From Allohahella sp002354735 (lineage in GTDB: Bacteria; Pseudomonadota; Gammaproteobacteria; Pseudomonadales; Oleiphilaceae), in contig NZ_CP172312.1 of NCBI RefSeq assembly GCF_047946665.1, positions 3,596,001-3,660,000 of the forward strand: a DNA stretch of 64,000 nt, in the 5' to 3' direction. Below are positions 41,614 to 51,561 of the stretch, piece by piece; position 1 is the first letter of the stretch; every line of letters starts with the position of its first letter. The translations under genes and the position numbers were made by a program. A model generated the notes under the pieces. It made no database searches, was not told where the DNA came from, and saw nothing but the letters and a program-made list of their open reading frames with translations.

Positions 41614-41991
41614 CTAGAGCGCGTCTACTGCGTCTTCAACCTTGCGGGTCGCAGCCTTGGTGTTGCGCTTGACGCTGGTCCGGGCCTTGTCACTTACTTT
41701 CTTCGCATCAGCTTTAACTTCTTTTTCGGAAGTTTCGAACTTGGCGATCAGGTCCTGTGCAAACGCATTGACCTTGGTGTTCAGGCCGAGAACTGATGAG
41801 TACAGTGAGTCGAGCGCCTTGTCGTGCTTGGCACGCAGGTCCTTGACTGAATAGCTTCGGGCTTCTGCTTCGATTTTCTCAGCGTACTCGAAAGGCTTGG
41901 CAATCACTGCGCGATGCTGCTCTTCGATTGTCTTTACTGCTTTTTCGACAGCTTCCTGAACCTGTTCCTGATATGTCTTGAGCTTGCTCAT
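41614..41991 (-). CDS. Lys/Ala-rich coiled-coil protein (phasin-like)
   Basis: A 125-residue, highly charged helical protein. The first part (MSKLKTYQEQVQEAVEKAVK to about residue 85) is amphipathic helix. The C-terminal 35 residues are Lys/Ala-rich (KADAKKVSDKARTSVKRNTK), reminiscent of phasin or histone-like tails. There is no known domain, and the call is by appearance only. It is an isolated gene. Confidence 0.5.
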   Translation of the reverse strand: MSKLKTYQEQVQEAVEKAVKTIEEQHRAVIAKPFEYAEKIEAEARSYSVKDLRAKHDKALDSLYSSVLGLNTKVNAFAQDLIAKFETSEKEVKADAKKVSDKARTSVKRNTKAATRKVEDAVDAL

Positions 41992-42253
41992 TGTAAAACT
42001 CCGTTTCTAATGTCTGAGGTGCAGTTCATTCCGGTAGTCACGCAGGCGTGAAGAAAAACCGGAAAGTGCTGCTATGCCATTTCAGGCCAGTCGAGTCGTA
42101 GAACGTCTCAATCTGGCTCGCGATCTTAAAATCACTGGGCCAACTACATCAGGCTGGTGTGTTCAATGATCTTGAGCTGATCCTACTTATAACAATTAGA
42201 ATGTTCATACTAATAGAATGCCAGAAATTACAAGCCATAGTTGAACCAGGGTT
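41992..42253. other. Gene-free segment upstream of the phasin-like gene
   Basis: About 260 bp between two leftward genes. It should carry the promoter of the 41614 gene, but I saw no convincing -35/-10 pair, repeat or small gene. Confidence 0.35.
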
Positions 42254-43315
42254 TTACGTTTGATGCAGCGCCGCCCGCATCCGCAAGAGCATGGCAGCCG
42301 GATCTTTCAAAACAGAAGCAGCGGCTGGATCCGCTTCTGCTGCCTCACGCTGATAGCTTGCGGTATGTTGACTCAACATTCGTGCAGCATAAAAGCGGGC
42401 ACTCGCGAAGCCCAGTAGCTCGGGCCAGAGGGCCTTCTCCTCTGGCGTTAGAACGCGCTCTGTTTCATAGCCGGCCAAAATGGCATCCAGACGCTCAGGG
42501 TCGAGTTGTGTACCTGACCAGCACCAGTCGTTGGCTGCGATGGCCAGATCCATTGCAGCGCTGTCAGGCCCTGAACGATAGAAATCAATGATACCGCTTA
42601 GCCGGTCCGGTGGTTGCCGTGTTGGGCTAGCGTCGTAGCGAAAAAGTGCGTTATCGATGAAGAGGTCGCCGTGAGTCCAGCACATTGGCAGGGCTTCGGC
42701 CTGTGAGACTACACCGGACAGTCTTGCGTGAATCTGTTCAAGCTCTGCCCTGTGCTGAGGTTTGGCCCAGGTTTGGCAGCGGGCCAAGGCATCCACCGTC
42801 CAGCGGAAGTCACGCGCCACCCGTGCCGGCTTCCCGGCGCTCCCGGTCAGTCTGTGCAAGGCACCAAGGAACTGACCAGTCTGCCAGCAGTGCACCGGCT
42901 GCACTTCGTCGGACTGCAACACGCGCCCTTCGAGCATAGGCACCACCATCAGCGGCTTGCCCGCATGCCTGAAAACACTCTCCCCGAGTTCGTCGGCGAA
43001 CATCCCGGGCACAGGCAGACCGGCATTCGCCATGAGCGACAGCTTCTCGACGACATTTTCGAGCTGAGTAAGCTCAAGCATTTCCACGATTGTGACGATG
43101 AGCCGAACGGAACGCTGCGAGCAGGACATACCCGCAAGCTCTGGCAAGCCGCTTATGATGCGTCCTCTCAGGCCACGGGCGGTTATCCTTACCAGATAGT
43201 TACTGTTTTCAATACCGTCACTGATCTGTTGCAACCCTTCGATGACTGGCACGACAAACAGCCGTTCGAGTATCGGTTGCAGCGAATCAGCATCGAGCGC
43301 AGTGAATGCAGCCAT
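42254..43315 (-). CDS. thrB: Homoserine kinase (choline-kinase-like ThrB)
   Basis: A 353-residue kinase of the APH/choline-kinase fold, the ThrB type of Pseudomonas that makes O-phosphohomoserine for threonine. IENSNYLVRI near the start, THGDLFIDNALF (catalytic loop) and GIIDFYRSGPDSAAMDLAIA (metal-binding Asp) are present. An insert of about 40 residues near residue 45 (GRIISGLPELAGMSCSQRSV) is larger than usual. It sits 29 bp after the DUF2782 gene, in the Pseudomonas polA-DUF2782-thrB order. Confidence 0.88.
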   Translation of the reverse strand: MAAFTALDADSLQPILERLFVVPVIEGLQQISDGIENSNYLVRITARGLRGRIISGLPELAGMSCSQRSVRLIVTIVEMLELTQLENVVEKLSLMANAGLPVPGMFADELGESVFRHAGKPLMVVPMLEGRVLQSDEVQPVHCWQTGQFLGALHRLTGSAGKPARVARDFRWTVDALARCQTWAKPQHRAELEQIHARLSGVVSQAEALPMCWTHGDLFIDNALFRYDASPTRQPPDRLSGIIDFYRSGPDSAAMDLAIAANDWCWSGTQLDPERLDAILAGYETERVLTPEEKALWPELLGFASARFYAARMLSQHTASYQREAAEADPAAASVLKDPAAMLLRMRAALHQT

Positions 43316-43344
43316 GGGTCAGGCCGTCTGCGTCGTTTGATTGC

Positions 43345-43674
43345 CTACCACTGAAACAGGCGCCAGGTCGGGTAAGACGGGTTTGGGCCATCAGACTGCA
43401 CCAGCGCACCATCCTGTCCTGGAATGAGGTAATAGGCAGGCCCGACTTTCGGCTGCACCTTGACCTGGACGAGCTCGCCGTTAACGCGATATTCATAGCG
43501 CGTTTCGTTCTCGCCGTAGCGGATCTCGATCTCAGGCTCTCCGGTCAGCTCCTTCCCGGTTTGTGGATCTTCCGGCAGTGGCGCAGCCGCGCCCGGCTCG
43601 ATCTCTGCAAGTGCATGAGGCGTTGCCACCGCCATCACCAGGCCGATCAATAGCCGCTGTACCATTCTGCTCAT
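43345..43674 (-). CDS. DUF2782 family exported protein
   Basis: A protein of about 109 residues: a signal peptide (MSRMVQRLLIGLVMAVATPH, cleaved near ALA) followed by a DUF2782 domain with EPEIEIRYGENETRYEYRVN, VKVQPKVGPAYYLI and the closing YPTWRLFQW. Expected in the periplasm; function unknown. ATG 43674 begins the signal peptide; the longer frame overlaps the polA upstream region. It is co-directional with thrB and divergent from polA. Confidence 0.85.
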   Translation of the reverse strand: MSRMVQRLLIGLVMAVATPHALAEIEPGAAAPLPEDPQTGKELTGEPEIEIRYGENETRYEYRVNGELVQVKVQPKVGPAYYLIPGQDGALVQSDGPNPSYPTWRLFQW

Positions 43675-43872
43675 ACCAGATTGCAGCAGGCTCAGTCGAT
43701 GACCAGGGAAATATCCGCTGGCGAATGCTGCGCCCTCAGGCTGCTTGCTGTTAATATGCTTCACACGTTTCTCCACGCTCTACCGATACGCTGCGCCAGG
43801 GGCTTTTCGAAGTCTGCCCCAGGACGCGCTGTTGATTTCCCCGAACCCCGAACAGCTTCTGGTCCGACTGAT

Positions 43873-46674
43873 ATGAGCAAGCAAACACAGGCACCCGTCA
43901 TCCTCGTCGATGGTTCCTCCTACCTGTTCCGCGCCTTTCACGCATTGCCTAACCTGAGCAATGCGGAGGGTCATCCAACCGGCGCCATCAAGGGCGTGAT
44001 CGGCATGACCAAGAAACTGCAGAAGGAGTACCCCGGAAGCTGCATTATCGTGGTCTTCGATGCCAAGGGCGATACCTTTCGCAACGAGCTCTACGCAGAG
44101 TATAAGGCAAACCGGCCACCAATGGCGGAAGACCTTGGTGTGCAGATCAAACCTATCCACGACATCATCCGTGCCATGGGTCTGCCGCTGATCATCGAGA
44201 GCGGTGTAGAGGCAGACGATGTTATTGGTACGCTTGCGCGACAGGCTACTGAATCGCAGCATGAATGCATCATCTCCACCGGCGACAAGGATCTTGCGCA
44301 GCTGGTATCCGAGCACGTCACACTGCGGAATACCATGACTGAACTCTGCCTGGACAGGGCTGGCGTCAAGGAAAAATTCGGCGTCTGGCCAGAACAGATC
44401 GTCGACTATCTCGCATTGGTCGGGGACACCTCTGACAATATCCCGGGCGTGCCGAAGTGCGGCCCGAAGACAGCTGCCAAATGGCTTGAACTTTACGAGA
44501 CGCTGGATGGTGTGGTCGCCAACGCTGACAAGATCAGTGGCAAAGTGGGTGAGTACCTGCGAGATTCACTGGAACAGTTGCCGCTGGCAAAACAGCTGAC
44601 CACGATCAAGACCGATGTCGAACTCTCGCATCCGCTGCACGAGATAGCGGCCCACGAACCGGACGTGGACGCTCTGAAGGCGCTGTATCAGCAGTTCAAC
44701 TTCAAGGCCTGGCTGACTGAACTCACAGACCCGGGCGAAGCCGTGGCGCGAAGCGCTTCGACGCCTGTTCGTCCGGGTTCCATCACTACGGTGACACCGG
44801 CCGATCTGCAGCTCGGCATCAATAGCGAGGCCATTGCGGCTTTGGCGGCCCCGCTCAGGGCGATCGAGCCGCAATATGAGACAGTGCTGACAAGAGAATC
44901 GCTGGATCGCTGGTTGAAGCTGATCAGGGCCGCCGAGCTGTTTTCTTTTGATACCGAGACCAACAGCCTCAATTACATGGAAGCTGAGATCGTCGGCTTC
45001 TCCCTGTGTGTCGAGCCTGGCATCGCCTGCTATGTGCCATTGAAGCACGACTACATGGATGCGCCGGAGCAGCTTGACCGAGACGAAGTGCTCGAATTGA
45101 TGCGGCCTATTCTGGAAGATCCCGAGCAGCGAAAGCTCGGGCATAACCTCAAATACGACGCCCATGTGCTGCTCAACTGTGGCATCACTCTGCGTGGTGT
45201 TGCCGAAGACACCATTCTGGCGTCCTATGTGCTGAACTCGGTGGCGAGCCGTCACAATATGGACGCGCTGGCGCTGCACTATCTACAGCTCAAGACGACA
45301 AAATTTGAAGATGTGGCGGGCAAGGGTGCGAAGCAGCTGACTTTCAATCAGGTCGCGCTGGAACAGGCCACACCTTACGCCGCTGAAGACGCCGATGTGA
45401 CACTCAGGCTGCATCTGTTGCTGAGCCAGCTGCTGGCGCAGACGCCCTCACTGGACTCGGTCTATCGTGAGATCGAGCTGCCACTGGAACCGATTCTTGT
45501 CGATATCGAACACACGGGCTGTCTCATCAACAGTCATGAGCTACGAATCCAGAGCCAGAAGCTTGCGGAGCGCCTGGCTGAGATCGAAACGCAGACCTGC
45601 GAGCTCGTGGGCGAAAAGTTCAATCTGGGCTCACCAAAGCAGCTGCAGACCATCCTCTATGATCAGATGAAGCTGCCGGTGCTGAAGAAGACACCCAAAG
45701 GGCAGCCTTCGACTGCCGAAGCTGTTTTGCAGGAATTGGCAGAGAATCATGAGCTACCAGCTTTGATCCTCGAGCATCGCGGGCTCGCCAAGCTGAAGTC
45801 CACCTACACCGACAAGCTGCCACTGCTCGTCAACCACCGTAGCGGACGCATACATACCTGCTACCAGCAAGCCGTGGCGGCTACGGGACGTCTGTCTTCA
45901 AGTGACCCGAACCTGCAGAACATTCCGATCAAGTCGGTCCTCGGCCGTGAAATTCGCAAGGCTTTCATTGCCGAAAAAGGCATGAAGCTGATCTCAGCCG
46001 ACTATTCACAGATCGAGTTACGGATCATGGCCCATCTGTCCGAAGATGAGACGCTCATTGCGGCCTTCAACGAGGGCAAGGACGTACACACCGCTACCGC
46101 TGCGGAGATTTTCGGTATCGATATTGCCGCTGTAGAGTCGGAACATCGGCGCAAGGCCAAAGCGATCAATTTTGGCCTGATCTACGGCATGTCTGCCCAT
46201 GGCCTGGCCCGTCAGATCCAGGTCGACCGCTCCGAAGCCGCGGCCTACATCGACATGTATTTCAAGCGCTATCCCGGCGTCCGGCAGTTCATGGATACCA
46301 TTCGTGAACAGGCCGCCCGTGACGGCTATGTTGAAACGCTCTTCGGCCGGCGCCTGTATCTTCCGGATATTCACGCCACCAATCGCAATATTCGTGAGGG
46401 CGCCCAACGTACCGCCATCAACGCGCCGATGCAGGGAACTGCCGCAGATATCATCAAACGGGCGATGCTTACGGTTCACCCCTGGCTAAAGGCTCAATCC
46501 TTCAAGGCGCGGATGGTCATGCAGGTTCACGATGAGCTGGTTCTCGAGGTCGAGGAGGCTGCAGCGGCGACTGTGAGTGATGCGGTGAAGCGGCTGATGT
46601 CTGGTGCAGCGTCGCTTAAAGTGCCCCTCATCGTCGAAGCGGGGATTGCTGATAATTGGGAGGCGGCGCATTAA
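43873..46674 (+). CDS. polA: DNA polymerase I
   Basis: A 933-residue polymerase for gap filling and primer removal. The 5'-3' exonuclease domain (about 1-290) opens VILVDGSSYLFRAFHALP. The 3'-5' proofreading domain keeps FDTETNSLNY (the metal-binding Asp-x-Glu). The polymerase domain has ADYSQIELRIMAHLSEDETL and QVHDELVLEVEE. All catalytic elements are intact. Start 43873 gives the standard N-terminus; the frame is open earlier. Confidence 0.98.
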   Translation: MSKQTQAPVILVDGSSYLFRAFHALPNLSNAEGHPTGAIKGVIGMTKKLQKEYPGSCIIVVFDAKGDTFRNELYAEYKANRPPMAEDLGVQIKPIHDIIRAMGLPLIIESGVEADDVIGTLARQATESQHECIISTGDKDLAQLVSEHVTLRNTMTELCLDRAGVKEKFGVWPEQIVDYLALVGDTSDNIPGVPKCGPKTAAKWLELYETLDGVVANADKISGKVGEYLRDSLEQLPLAKQLTTIKTDVELSHPLHEIAAHEPDVDALKALYQQFNFKAWLTELTDPGEAVARSASTPVRPGSITTVTPADLQLGINSEAIAALAAPLRAIEPQYETVLTRESLDRWLKLIRAAELFSFDTETNSLNYMEAEIVGFSLCVEPGIACYVPLKHDYMDAPEQLDRDEVLELMRPILEDPEQRKLGHNLKYDAHVLLNCGITLRGVAEDTILASYVLNSVASRHNMDALALHYLQLKTTKFEDVAGKGAKQLTFNQVALEQATPYAAEDADVTLRLHLLLSQLLAQTPSLDSVYREIELPLEPILVDIEHTGCLINSHELRIQSQKLAERLAEIETQTCELVGEKFNLGSPKQLQTILYDQMKLPVLKKTPKGQPSTAEAVLQELAENHELPALILEHRGLAKLKSTYTDKLPLLVNHRSGRIHTCYQQAVAATGRLSSSDPNLQNIPIKSVLGREIRKAFIAEKGMKLISADYSQIELRIMAHLSEDETLIAAFNEGKDVHTATAAEIFGIDIAAVESEHRRKAKAINFGLIYGMSAHGLARQIQVDRSEAAAYIDMYFKRYPGVRQFMDTIREQAARDGYVETLFGRRLYLPDIHATNRNIREGAQRTAINAPMQGTAADIIKRAMLTVHPWLKAQSFKARMVMQVHDELVLEVEEAAAATVSDAVKRLMSGAASLKVPLIVEAGIADNWEAAH

Positions 46675-46773
46675 TGACGCTATAGGCGAATTTGTGGTCA
46701 ATTACTGGTTTTCTGCTAGATTTGAGGGAGACCTCACCTTTGCTCTCTGAACTCATCTGGCAGTGCATCACTT

Positions 46774-48402
46774 ATGAACTGGTATCACAAATTACCGATC
46801 GCCTACAAAATTCTCACGGTCCCGGTTATCGGGTCTCTGGGCTTTATCGTGTATCTTTTGCTCAACCTCGATACGGCCAGTGGGAATGCGAGCCGTCTGG
46901 CGGCAGTGCAGCAGGTCCAGTTCCCGCTCCTGCAGCTCTCAGAGCGGGCCATCGTGCGTGTGGACCGGATCAAGGAGACTTTTGCATCTGCTGTCTCTAC
47001 AGGTGATTCCGATTCACTCCTGGTCGCTGATCGCATGCGGCAGGAAATGGAGGAGGATTTCCGGGAGGCCAAGCAACTGGCTGCGCAAGCAGACACCGAT
47101 GTAGCCACTGTTACGTCGCTCGATGCCGAGTTTCGCAACTATTATAAAAGCGCTCGTGAGATAACTGCTGGTCTCGTGGCGGGCGATATCGATTTCTCCA
47201 CGCTTGGTGATCGTAGTGAAGCCATGACGCGCCAGCTGCAAAAGCTGGATTCCGATCTTGCAGATTTCCGTGAAAAGCAGTTCTCCCAGTTTACCGGCTC
47301 GCTGCAGGAGGCCGATAAAGCGGCGCAGTCAGCGGTCCAGCTCGGCATCATCATCGGTCTGGTGATGATCACCATCCTGTTTGCGATCTCGATCCCTATT
47401 GCCACCGGCATTCGACGCAACATCGTAGGCGTAGTCGCCTCGCTAAAATCGATTGCTCAGGACAATGGTGATCTCACTGTTCGCTTGAAAACACCTTCGA
47501 AAGACGAGATCGGTGATCTCGTATTCTGGTTCAACAATTTCATGGACAAGCTGCAGGGCGTCATCAGACGCGTGGTTGATTCGGCGCTGCCTTTGAACGA
47601 TCTCGCAGGCAATCTGAACAACCTCATGATTGAGCTGAACAAGACTGTCGAATCGCAATCAGCCAGCTCTAACAGAGCCAAGATGGCGGTCGAGGACATG
47701 AACCTGAATGTCTCTGCGGTAGTCACCAACGCCAGCGGCGCGGCCTCTGCGGCAGAAGAAGCCGACAAGGCTGCGCAATACGGCCACGGTGTCGTGAAGA
47801 AAACCGTCAGCAGCATCGAGCGTCTTTCAGCCGATGTGGCCGATGCATCTGAAGTTATACGCAAGCTGGAAAAAGATGCGGAAAAGGTCAGCATCGTGGT
47901 CGACGTAATTCGCGGCATTGCCGACCAGACCAACCTGCTCGCACTGAACGCGGCCATCGAAGCTGCGCGAGCTGGCGAGCAGGGACGAGGCTTCGCGGTC
48001 GTCGCTGACGAGGTGCGCAGCCTGGCCTCGAAGACGCAGGAGTCGACCGAAGAGATCAACCGAACCATCGAGCAGCTGCAGACCGCCTCTCAGAACGCTG
48101 TTACCGTTATGCGTAAGGGTAGCCAGCAAGCGGCAGAGAGCGTCTCTACCGCCGAGTCAGCCGGTCAGAGCCTGTTGGCGATTACCGAGATCATCTCCAA
48201 GATCAACAACATGAACGGTGAGATTGCTGAAGCCACCAATCATCAGCAGGACATCAGCCGCTCAATCGTCAGCAACGTTGCCGATATTCACGACCGTACC
48301 GAAGAGACTTCGCAGCGCTCGCTCCAGCTCGGCAGGGTTGCTGGTGACCTCGGCATGTTGGCCCGTCAGCTCGACGAGATCGCGCGGCAGTTCAAGATCT
48401 GA
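46774..48402 (+). CDS. Methyl-accepting chemotaxis protein
   Basis: A 542-residue chemoreceptor. The first membrane helix (about 14-32) is followed by a periplasmic helical domain of about 155 residues, a second helix (about 192-212), a HAMP segment and the signalling domain. The hairpin tip IRGIADQTNLLALNAAIEAA, then RAGEQGRGFAVVADEVRSLA, is fully conserved. The ligand-binding part is of the four-helix type and its ligand is unknown. It has no neighbouring che genes and is followed by a strong terminator. Confidence 0.95.
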   Translation: MNWYHKLPIAYKILTVPVIGSLGFIVYLLLNLDTASGNASRLAAVQQVQFPLLQLSERAIVRVDRIKETFASAVSTGDSDSLLVADRMRQEMEEDFREAKQLAAQADTDVATVTSLDAEFRNYYKSAREITAGLVAGDIDFSTLGDRSEAMTRQLQKLDSDLADFREKQFSQFTGSLQEADKAAQSAVQLGIIIGLVMITILFAISIPIATGIRRNIVGVVASLKSIAQDNGDLTVRLKTPSKDEIGDLVFWFNNFMDKLQGVIRRVVDSALPLNDLAGNLNNLMIELNKTVESQSASSNRAKMAVEDMNLNVSAVVTNASGAASAAEEADKAAQYGHGVVKKTVSSIERLSADVADASEVIRKLEKDAEKVSIVVDVIRGIADQTNLLALNAAIEAARAGEQGRGFAVVADEVRSLASKTQESTEEINRTIEQLQTASQNAVTVMRKGSQQAAESVSTAESAGQSLLAITEIISKINNMNGEIAEATNHQQDISRSIVSNVADIHDRTEETSQRSLQLGRVAGDLGMLARQLDEIARQFKI

Positions 48403-48429
48403 CGCTTTACCAGCGTTCATGACAGACAT

Positions 48430-48463
48430 AAAAAAGGCGGCTCCGGAATGGGCCGCCTTTTTT
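48430..48463. terminator. Bidirectional terminator
   Basis: Arms GGCGGC and GCCGCC with a ten-base loop, flanked by six A on the left and six T on the right. It can serve both the chemoreceptor gene and the convergent pilU. Confidence 0.9.
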
Positions 48464-48480
48464 CGTTGTGCTATCTGAAC

Positions 48481-49617
48481 TCAGCGTGGCAGGTAGTCCT
48501 GCTCATCACTGAGTGACAGCTTGCCAGCGCCACCCTGGATATTCGCCACGCTATTATTGGCGCCCAGTTTTATCATCAGGCGGAGGTCATTGGCTGAGTC
48601 GGCATGAGCCAGCGCATCTTCGTAGGTAATCTCGCCAGCACTGTAAGCCTGATACAGCGCCTGATCGAAGGTCTGCATGCCTACGTCGCCGGACTTGGTC
48701 ATCAGCTCTTTCAGCTTGTGTACTTCGGCCTTGCGGATAAGATCAGAGACCAAGGGTGTATTGATCAAAATTTCTATGATCGCACGTCGTCCCTTGCCAT
48801 CAGGCGTCGGTACGAGCTGCTGCGCTATAATCGCCTTCAGGTTGAGCGAGAGATCCATCCACACCTGATTGTGCTGCTCGGACGGAAAGAAGTTGATGAT
48901 ACGGTCCAGCGCCTGGTTGGCGTTGTTGGCGTGCAAGGTGGCCAGACAGAGGTGACCGGTTTCCGCAAACACGACAGCATGCTCCATGGTGTCCGGACTA
49001 CGCACCTCGCCAATCATGATCACGTCGGGGGCCTGACGCAGGGTGTTCTTCAAGGCCATTTCGAAGCTTTCAGTATCAAGCCCTACTTCACGCTGCGTAA
49101 CGATGCAGCCCCTGTGCTGGTGAATGAATTCGATCGGGTCTTCGATGGAGATGATGTGACCTTTGCTGTTCGCATTGCGGTGGCCAATCATGGCTGCCAG
49201 CGAAGTCGATTTACCGGTACCGGTCGCGCCCACGAAGATGATGAGTCCCCGCTTGGCCATAGCCAGTTCCTTGATGGTTTCTGGCAGCCTCAGATCGTCG
49301 ACCGATGGGATATTGGTTTCGATGCGTCGCAACACCATGCCGCAGAGGTTGCGCTGATAGAACGCGCTCACACGGAACCGGCCAATTCCCCGGGCACTGA
49401 TCGCGAAGTTGCACTCATGATGCGCTTCGAAATCGGACTGCTGCTTGTCCGACATGATCGAGAACACGATCTCGCGGGTTTCTTCGGGCGAAAGCGAAGT
49501 CTTTGTGATTGGCAGCATGCGGCCGTTGACCTTCATGCTGGGCGGCACTCCGGCTGTAATGAACAGGTCGGACGCGCCCTTCTCAACCATGACCTTCAGA
49601 AGCTTGTTGAAATCCAT
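48481..49617 (-). CDS. pilU: Type IV pilus retraction ATPase PilU
   Basis: A 378-residue secretion-type ATPase, the accessory retraction motor of type IV pili. Walker A is GATGTGKSTSLAAMIG, the Asp box IISIEDPIEFIHQHRGCIVT and Walker B QAPDVIMIGEVRS. The His box GHLCLATLHANNANQALDRI follows. PilU has the longer C-terminal tail seen here. It lies 60 bp downstream of pilT, so the pair is co-transcribed. Confidence 0.97.
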   Translation of the reverse strand: MDFNKLLKVMVEKGASDLFITAGVPPSMKVNGRMLPITKTSLSPEETREIVFSIMSDKQQSDFEAHHECNFAISARGIGRFRVSAFYQRNLCGMVLRRIETNIPSVDDLRLPETIKELAMAKRGLIIFVGATGTGKSTSLAAMIGHRNANSKGHIISIEDPIEFIHQHRGCIVTQREVGLDTESFEMALKNTLRQAPDVIMIGEVRSPDTMEHAVVFAETGHLCLATLHANNANQALDRIINFFPSEQHNQVWMDLSLNLKAIIAQQLVPTPDGKGRRAIIEILINTPLVSDLIRKAEVHKLKELMTKSGDVGMQTFDQALYQAYSAGEITYEDALAHADSANDLRLMIKLGANNSVANIQGGAGKLSLSDEQDYLPR

Positions 49618-49677
49618 AACAGTACCAGTGACTCAGAAAGTGGCTCTAGGTTTTGACAACAGAAACGACGGCTGCGA

Positions 49678-50712
49678 TCAGAAGTTCTCGGGAATCTTGG
49701 CTTTCTCACGCGCCTGATCACGAGTGATAAGACCCTTGGACAGCAAGCCCTGCATGCATTGATCCAGCGTCTGCATGCCGATGTTGCCGCCGGTCTGAAT
49801 AGACGAATACATCTGTGCGACCTTGTCCTCACGGATCAGGTTTCGAATCGCCGGGGTGCCGATCATGATTTCGTGGGCGGCGATACGACCACCGCCAACC
49901 TTCTTCATGAGCGTCTGCGAAATGACCGCCTGCAGTGATTCAGACAGCATCGATCGAACCATTGATTTTTCTGCGGCGGGAAACACGTCGACCACGCGGT
50001 CAATGGTCTTGGCCGCAGAGGTGGTGTGCAGTGTGCCGAACACGAGGTGACCCGTTTCCGCCGCAGTCAGCGCGAGACGGATGGTTTCAAGGTCACGCAT
50101 CTCGCCGACGAGGATGATGTCAGGGTCTTCCCGCAGCGCTGAACGCAGGGCCTCGCTGAAGCCCAGGGTGTCACGGTGCACTTCGCGCTGGTTCACCAGG
50201 CATTTCTTGCTCTCGTGAACGAATTCGATCGGGTCCTCGATGGTGAGGATGTGGTCGTAGCGATTGTCGTTGACGTAGTCGATCATCGCCGCAAGGGTCG
50301 TACTCTTGCCCGAACCGGTTGGCCCAGTGACCAGACACAGGCCGCGCGGTTTACTGGCGATGTCTTTGAAAACCTGACCAAGCCCGAGGTCGTCCATACT
50401 CAGGACCTTCGAAGGAATGGTCCGGAACACCGCACCTGCACCACGGTTCTGGTTGAAGGCGTTGACACGGAATCGCGCGACGCCGGGCACTTCGAAGGAG
50501 AAGTCGGTTTCGAGGAATTCTTCGAAGTCCTTGCGCTGTTTGTCATTCATGATGTCATAAATGAGCGCGTGAACTTCCTTATGTTCGAGGGCTGGCAGGT
50601 TGATGCGTCGTACGTCACCATCGACACGAATCATCGGCGGCAGTCCGGCAGACAGGTGGAGGTCCGAGGCTCCCTGTTTGGCGGAGAACGCGAGCAATTC
50701 AGTAATATCCAT
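49678..50712 (-). CDS. pilT: Type IV pilus retraction ATPase PilT
   Basis: A 344-residue retraction motor of type IV pili (twitching, DNA uptake). MDITELLAFSAKQGASDLHL starts the protein. Walker A is GPTGSGKSTTLAAMID, the Asp box ILTIEDPIEFVH and the C-terminal AIRNLIREDK is the PilT-specific motif. ATG 50712 (GAGGGA upstream) was chosen; the frame is open further. It is divergent from yggS with a gap of 89 bp that should contain both promoters. Confidence 0.97.
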   Translation of the reverse strand: MDITELLAFSAKQGASDLHLSAGLPPMIRVDGDVRRINLPALEHKEVHALIYDIMNDKQRKDFEEFLETDFSFEVPGVARFRVNAFNQNRGAGAVFRTIPSKVLSMDDLGLGQVFKDIASKPRGLCLVTGPTGSGKSTTLAAMIDYVNDNRYDHILTIEDPIEFVHESKKCLVNQREVHRDTLGFSEALRSALREDPDIILVGEMRDLETIRLALTAAETGHLVFGTLHTTSAAKTIDRVVDVFPAAEKSMVRSMLSESLQAVISQTLMKKVGGGRIAAHEIMIGTPAIRNLIREDKVAQMYSSIQTGGNIGMQTLDQCMQGLLSKGLITRDQAREKAKIPENF

Positions 50713-50801
50713 GGCATCCCTCGATACGGTGCGGTCAATATTGGACAAGTCTTGGAAATTCAATCGTTGCAGACGGCTCTGACCGCCCTTACGATGCACT
50801 A

Positions 50802-51551
50802 ATGAGCATAGCAGACAAGCTGCAGACCGTTAGGGCGCAGATACGAAATTCAACAGTCGCAGCAGGGCGGCCTGAGAGCGCCGTCACGCTGCTGGCGGTG
50901 AGCAAGACCATGCCTGCCGAAGACGTTGTCATGGCCATCCATCACGGCCAGCGTGACTTTGGTGAGAACTATGTGCAGGAAGCCATAGCGAAGAAGGCTG
51001 AGGTTGACCGGTTGCTGGCAGGCGATCCCGAATGGGTGCGGCCAGTGTGGCATTTCATAGGGCCGTTGCAGTCGAACAAGACGAGTGACGTTGCTGCGCA
51101 TTTCGACTGGTTCCATACCCTGGATCGTCTCAAGATTGCACGACGACTATCGGAGCAGAGGCCTGAAGGCCTGCCGCCCTTGAACTGCTGTTTACAGGTC
51201 AATATCAGCCGGGAAGACAGCAAGGCAGGACTGCAACCTGATCAGGACGCAGTCAATGAGCTGGCGGCAGCTGTGGCTGCCTTGCCGGGACTGTCACTGC
51301 GCGGATTGATGTGCATTCCTGCGGCAGATCTCGATGACACTGGCTCAGCCGAGGCCTTCGGCCGGCTGCGTGACATGCTGGCGCAGGTGCGTGAGCATGT
51401 CGGCAGGGCTGGCTTTCAGGCGCAGGCCAGCAAGATCGATACACTCTCTATGGGCATGTCAGCCGATATGGGCGTCGCCATCGCACAGGGCGCGACCATT
51501 GTACGAATCGGGCAGGCGATTTTCGGCGCTCGCAAACCCAACCACCATTGA
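50802..51551 (+). CDS. yggS: YggS family PLP homeostasis protein
   Basis: A 249-residue PLP-binding protein without enzyme activity that controls cellular pyridoxal 5'-phosphate and amino-acid balance. TLLAVSKTMPAEDV holds the PLP lysine. HFIGPLQSNKTSDVAAHFD and the end IRIGQAIFGAR are typical. It is followed by proC 10 bp later, in the conserved pilT|yggS-proC-yggT arrangement. Confidence 0.96.
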   Translation: MSIADKLQTVRAQIRNSTVAAGRPESAVTLLAVSKTMPAEDVVMAIHHGQRDFGENYVQEAIAKKAEVDRLLAGDPEWVRPVWHFIGPLQSNKTSDVAAHFDWFHTLDRLKIARRLSEQRPEGLPPLNCCLQVNISREDSKAGLQPDQDAVNELAAAVAALPGLSLRGLMCIPAADLDDTGSAEAFGRLRDMLAQVREHVGRAGFQAQASKIDTLSMGMSADMGVAIAQGATIVRIGQAIFGARKPNHH

Positions 51552-51561
51552 CCAAGGGCAC

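Noticed and set aside
48604..49656. 350-residue frame opposite pilU
   Set aside because: Shadow of pilU codon bias; no motif or ribosome site.
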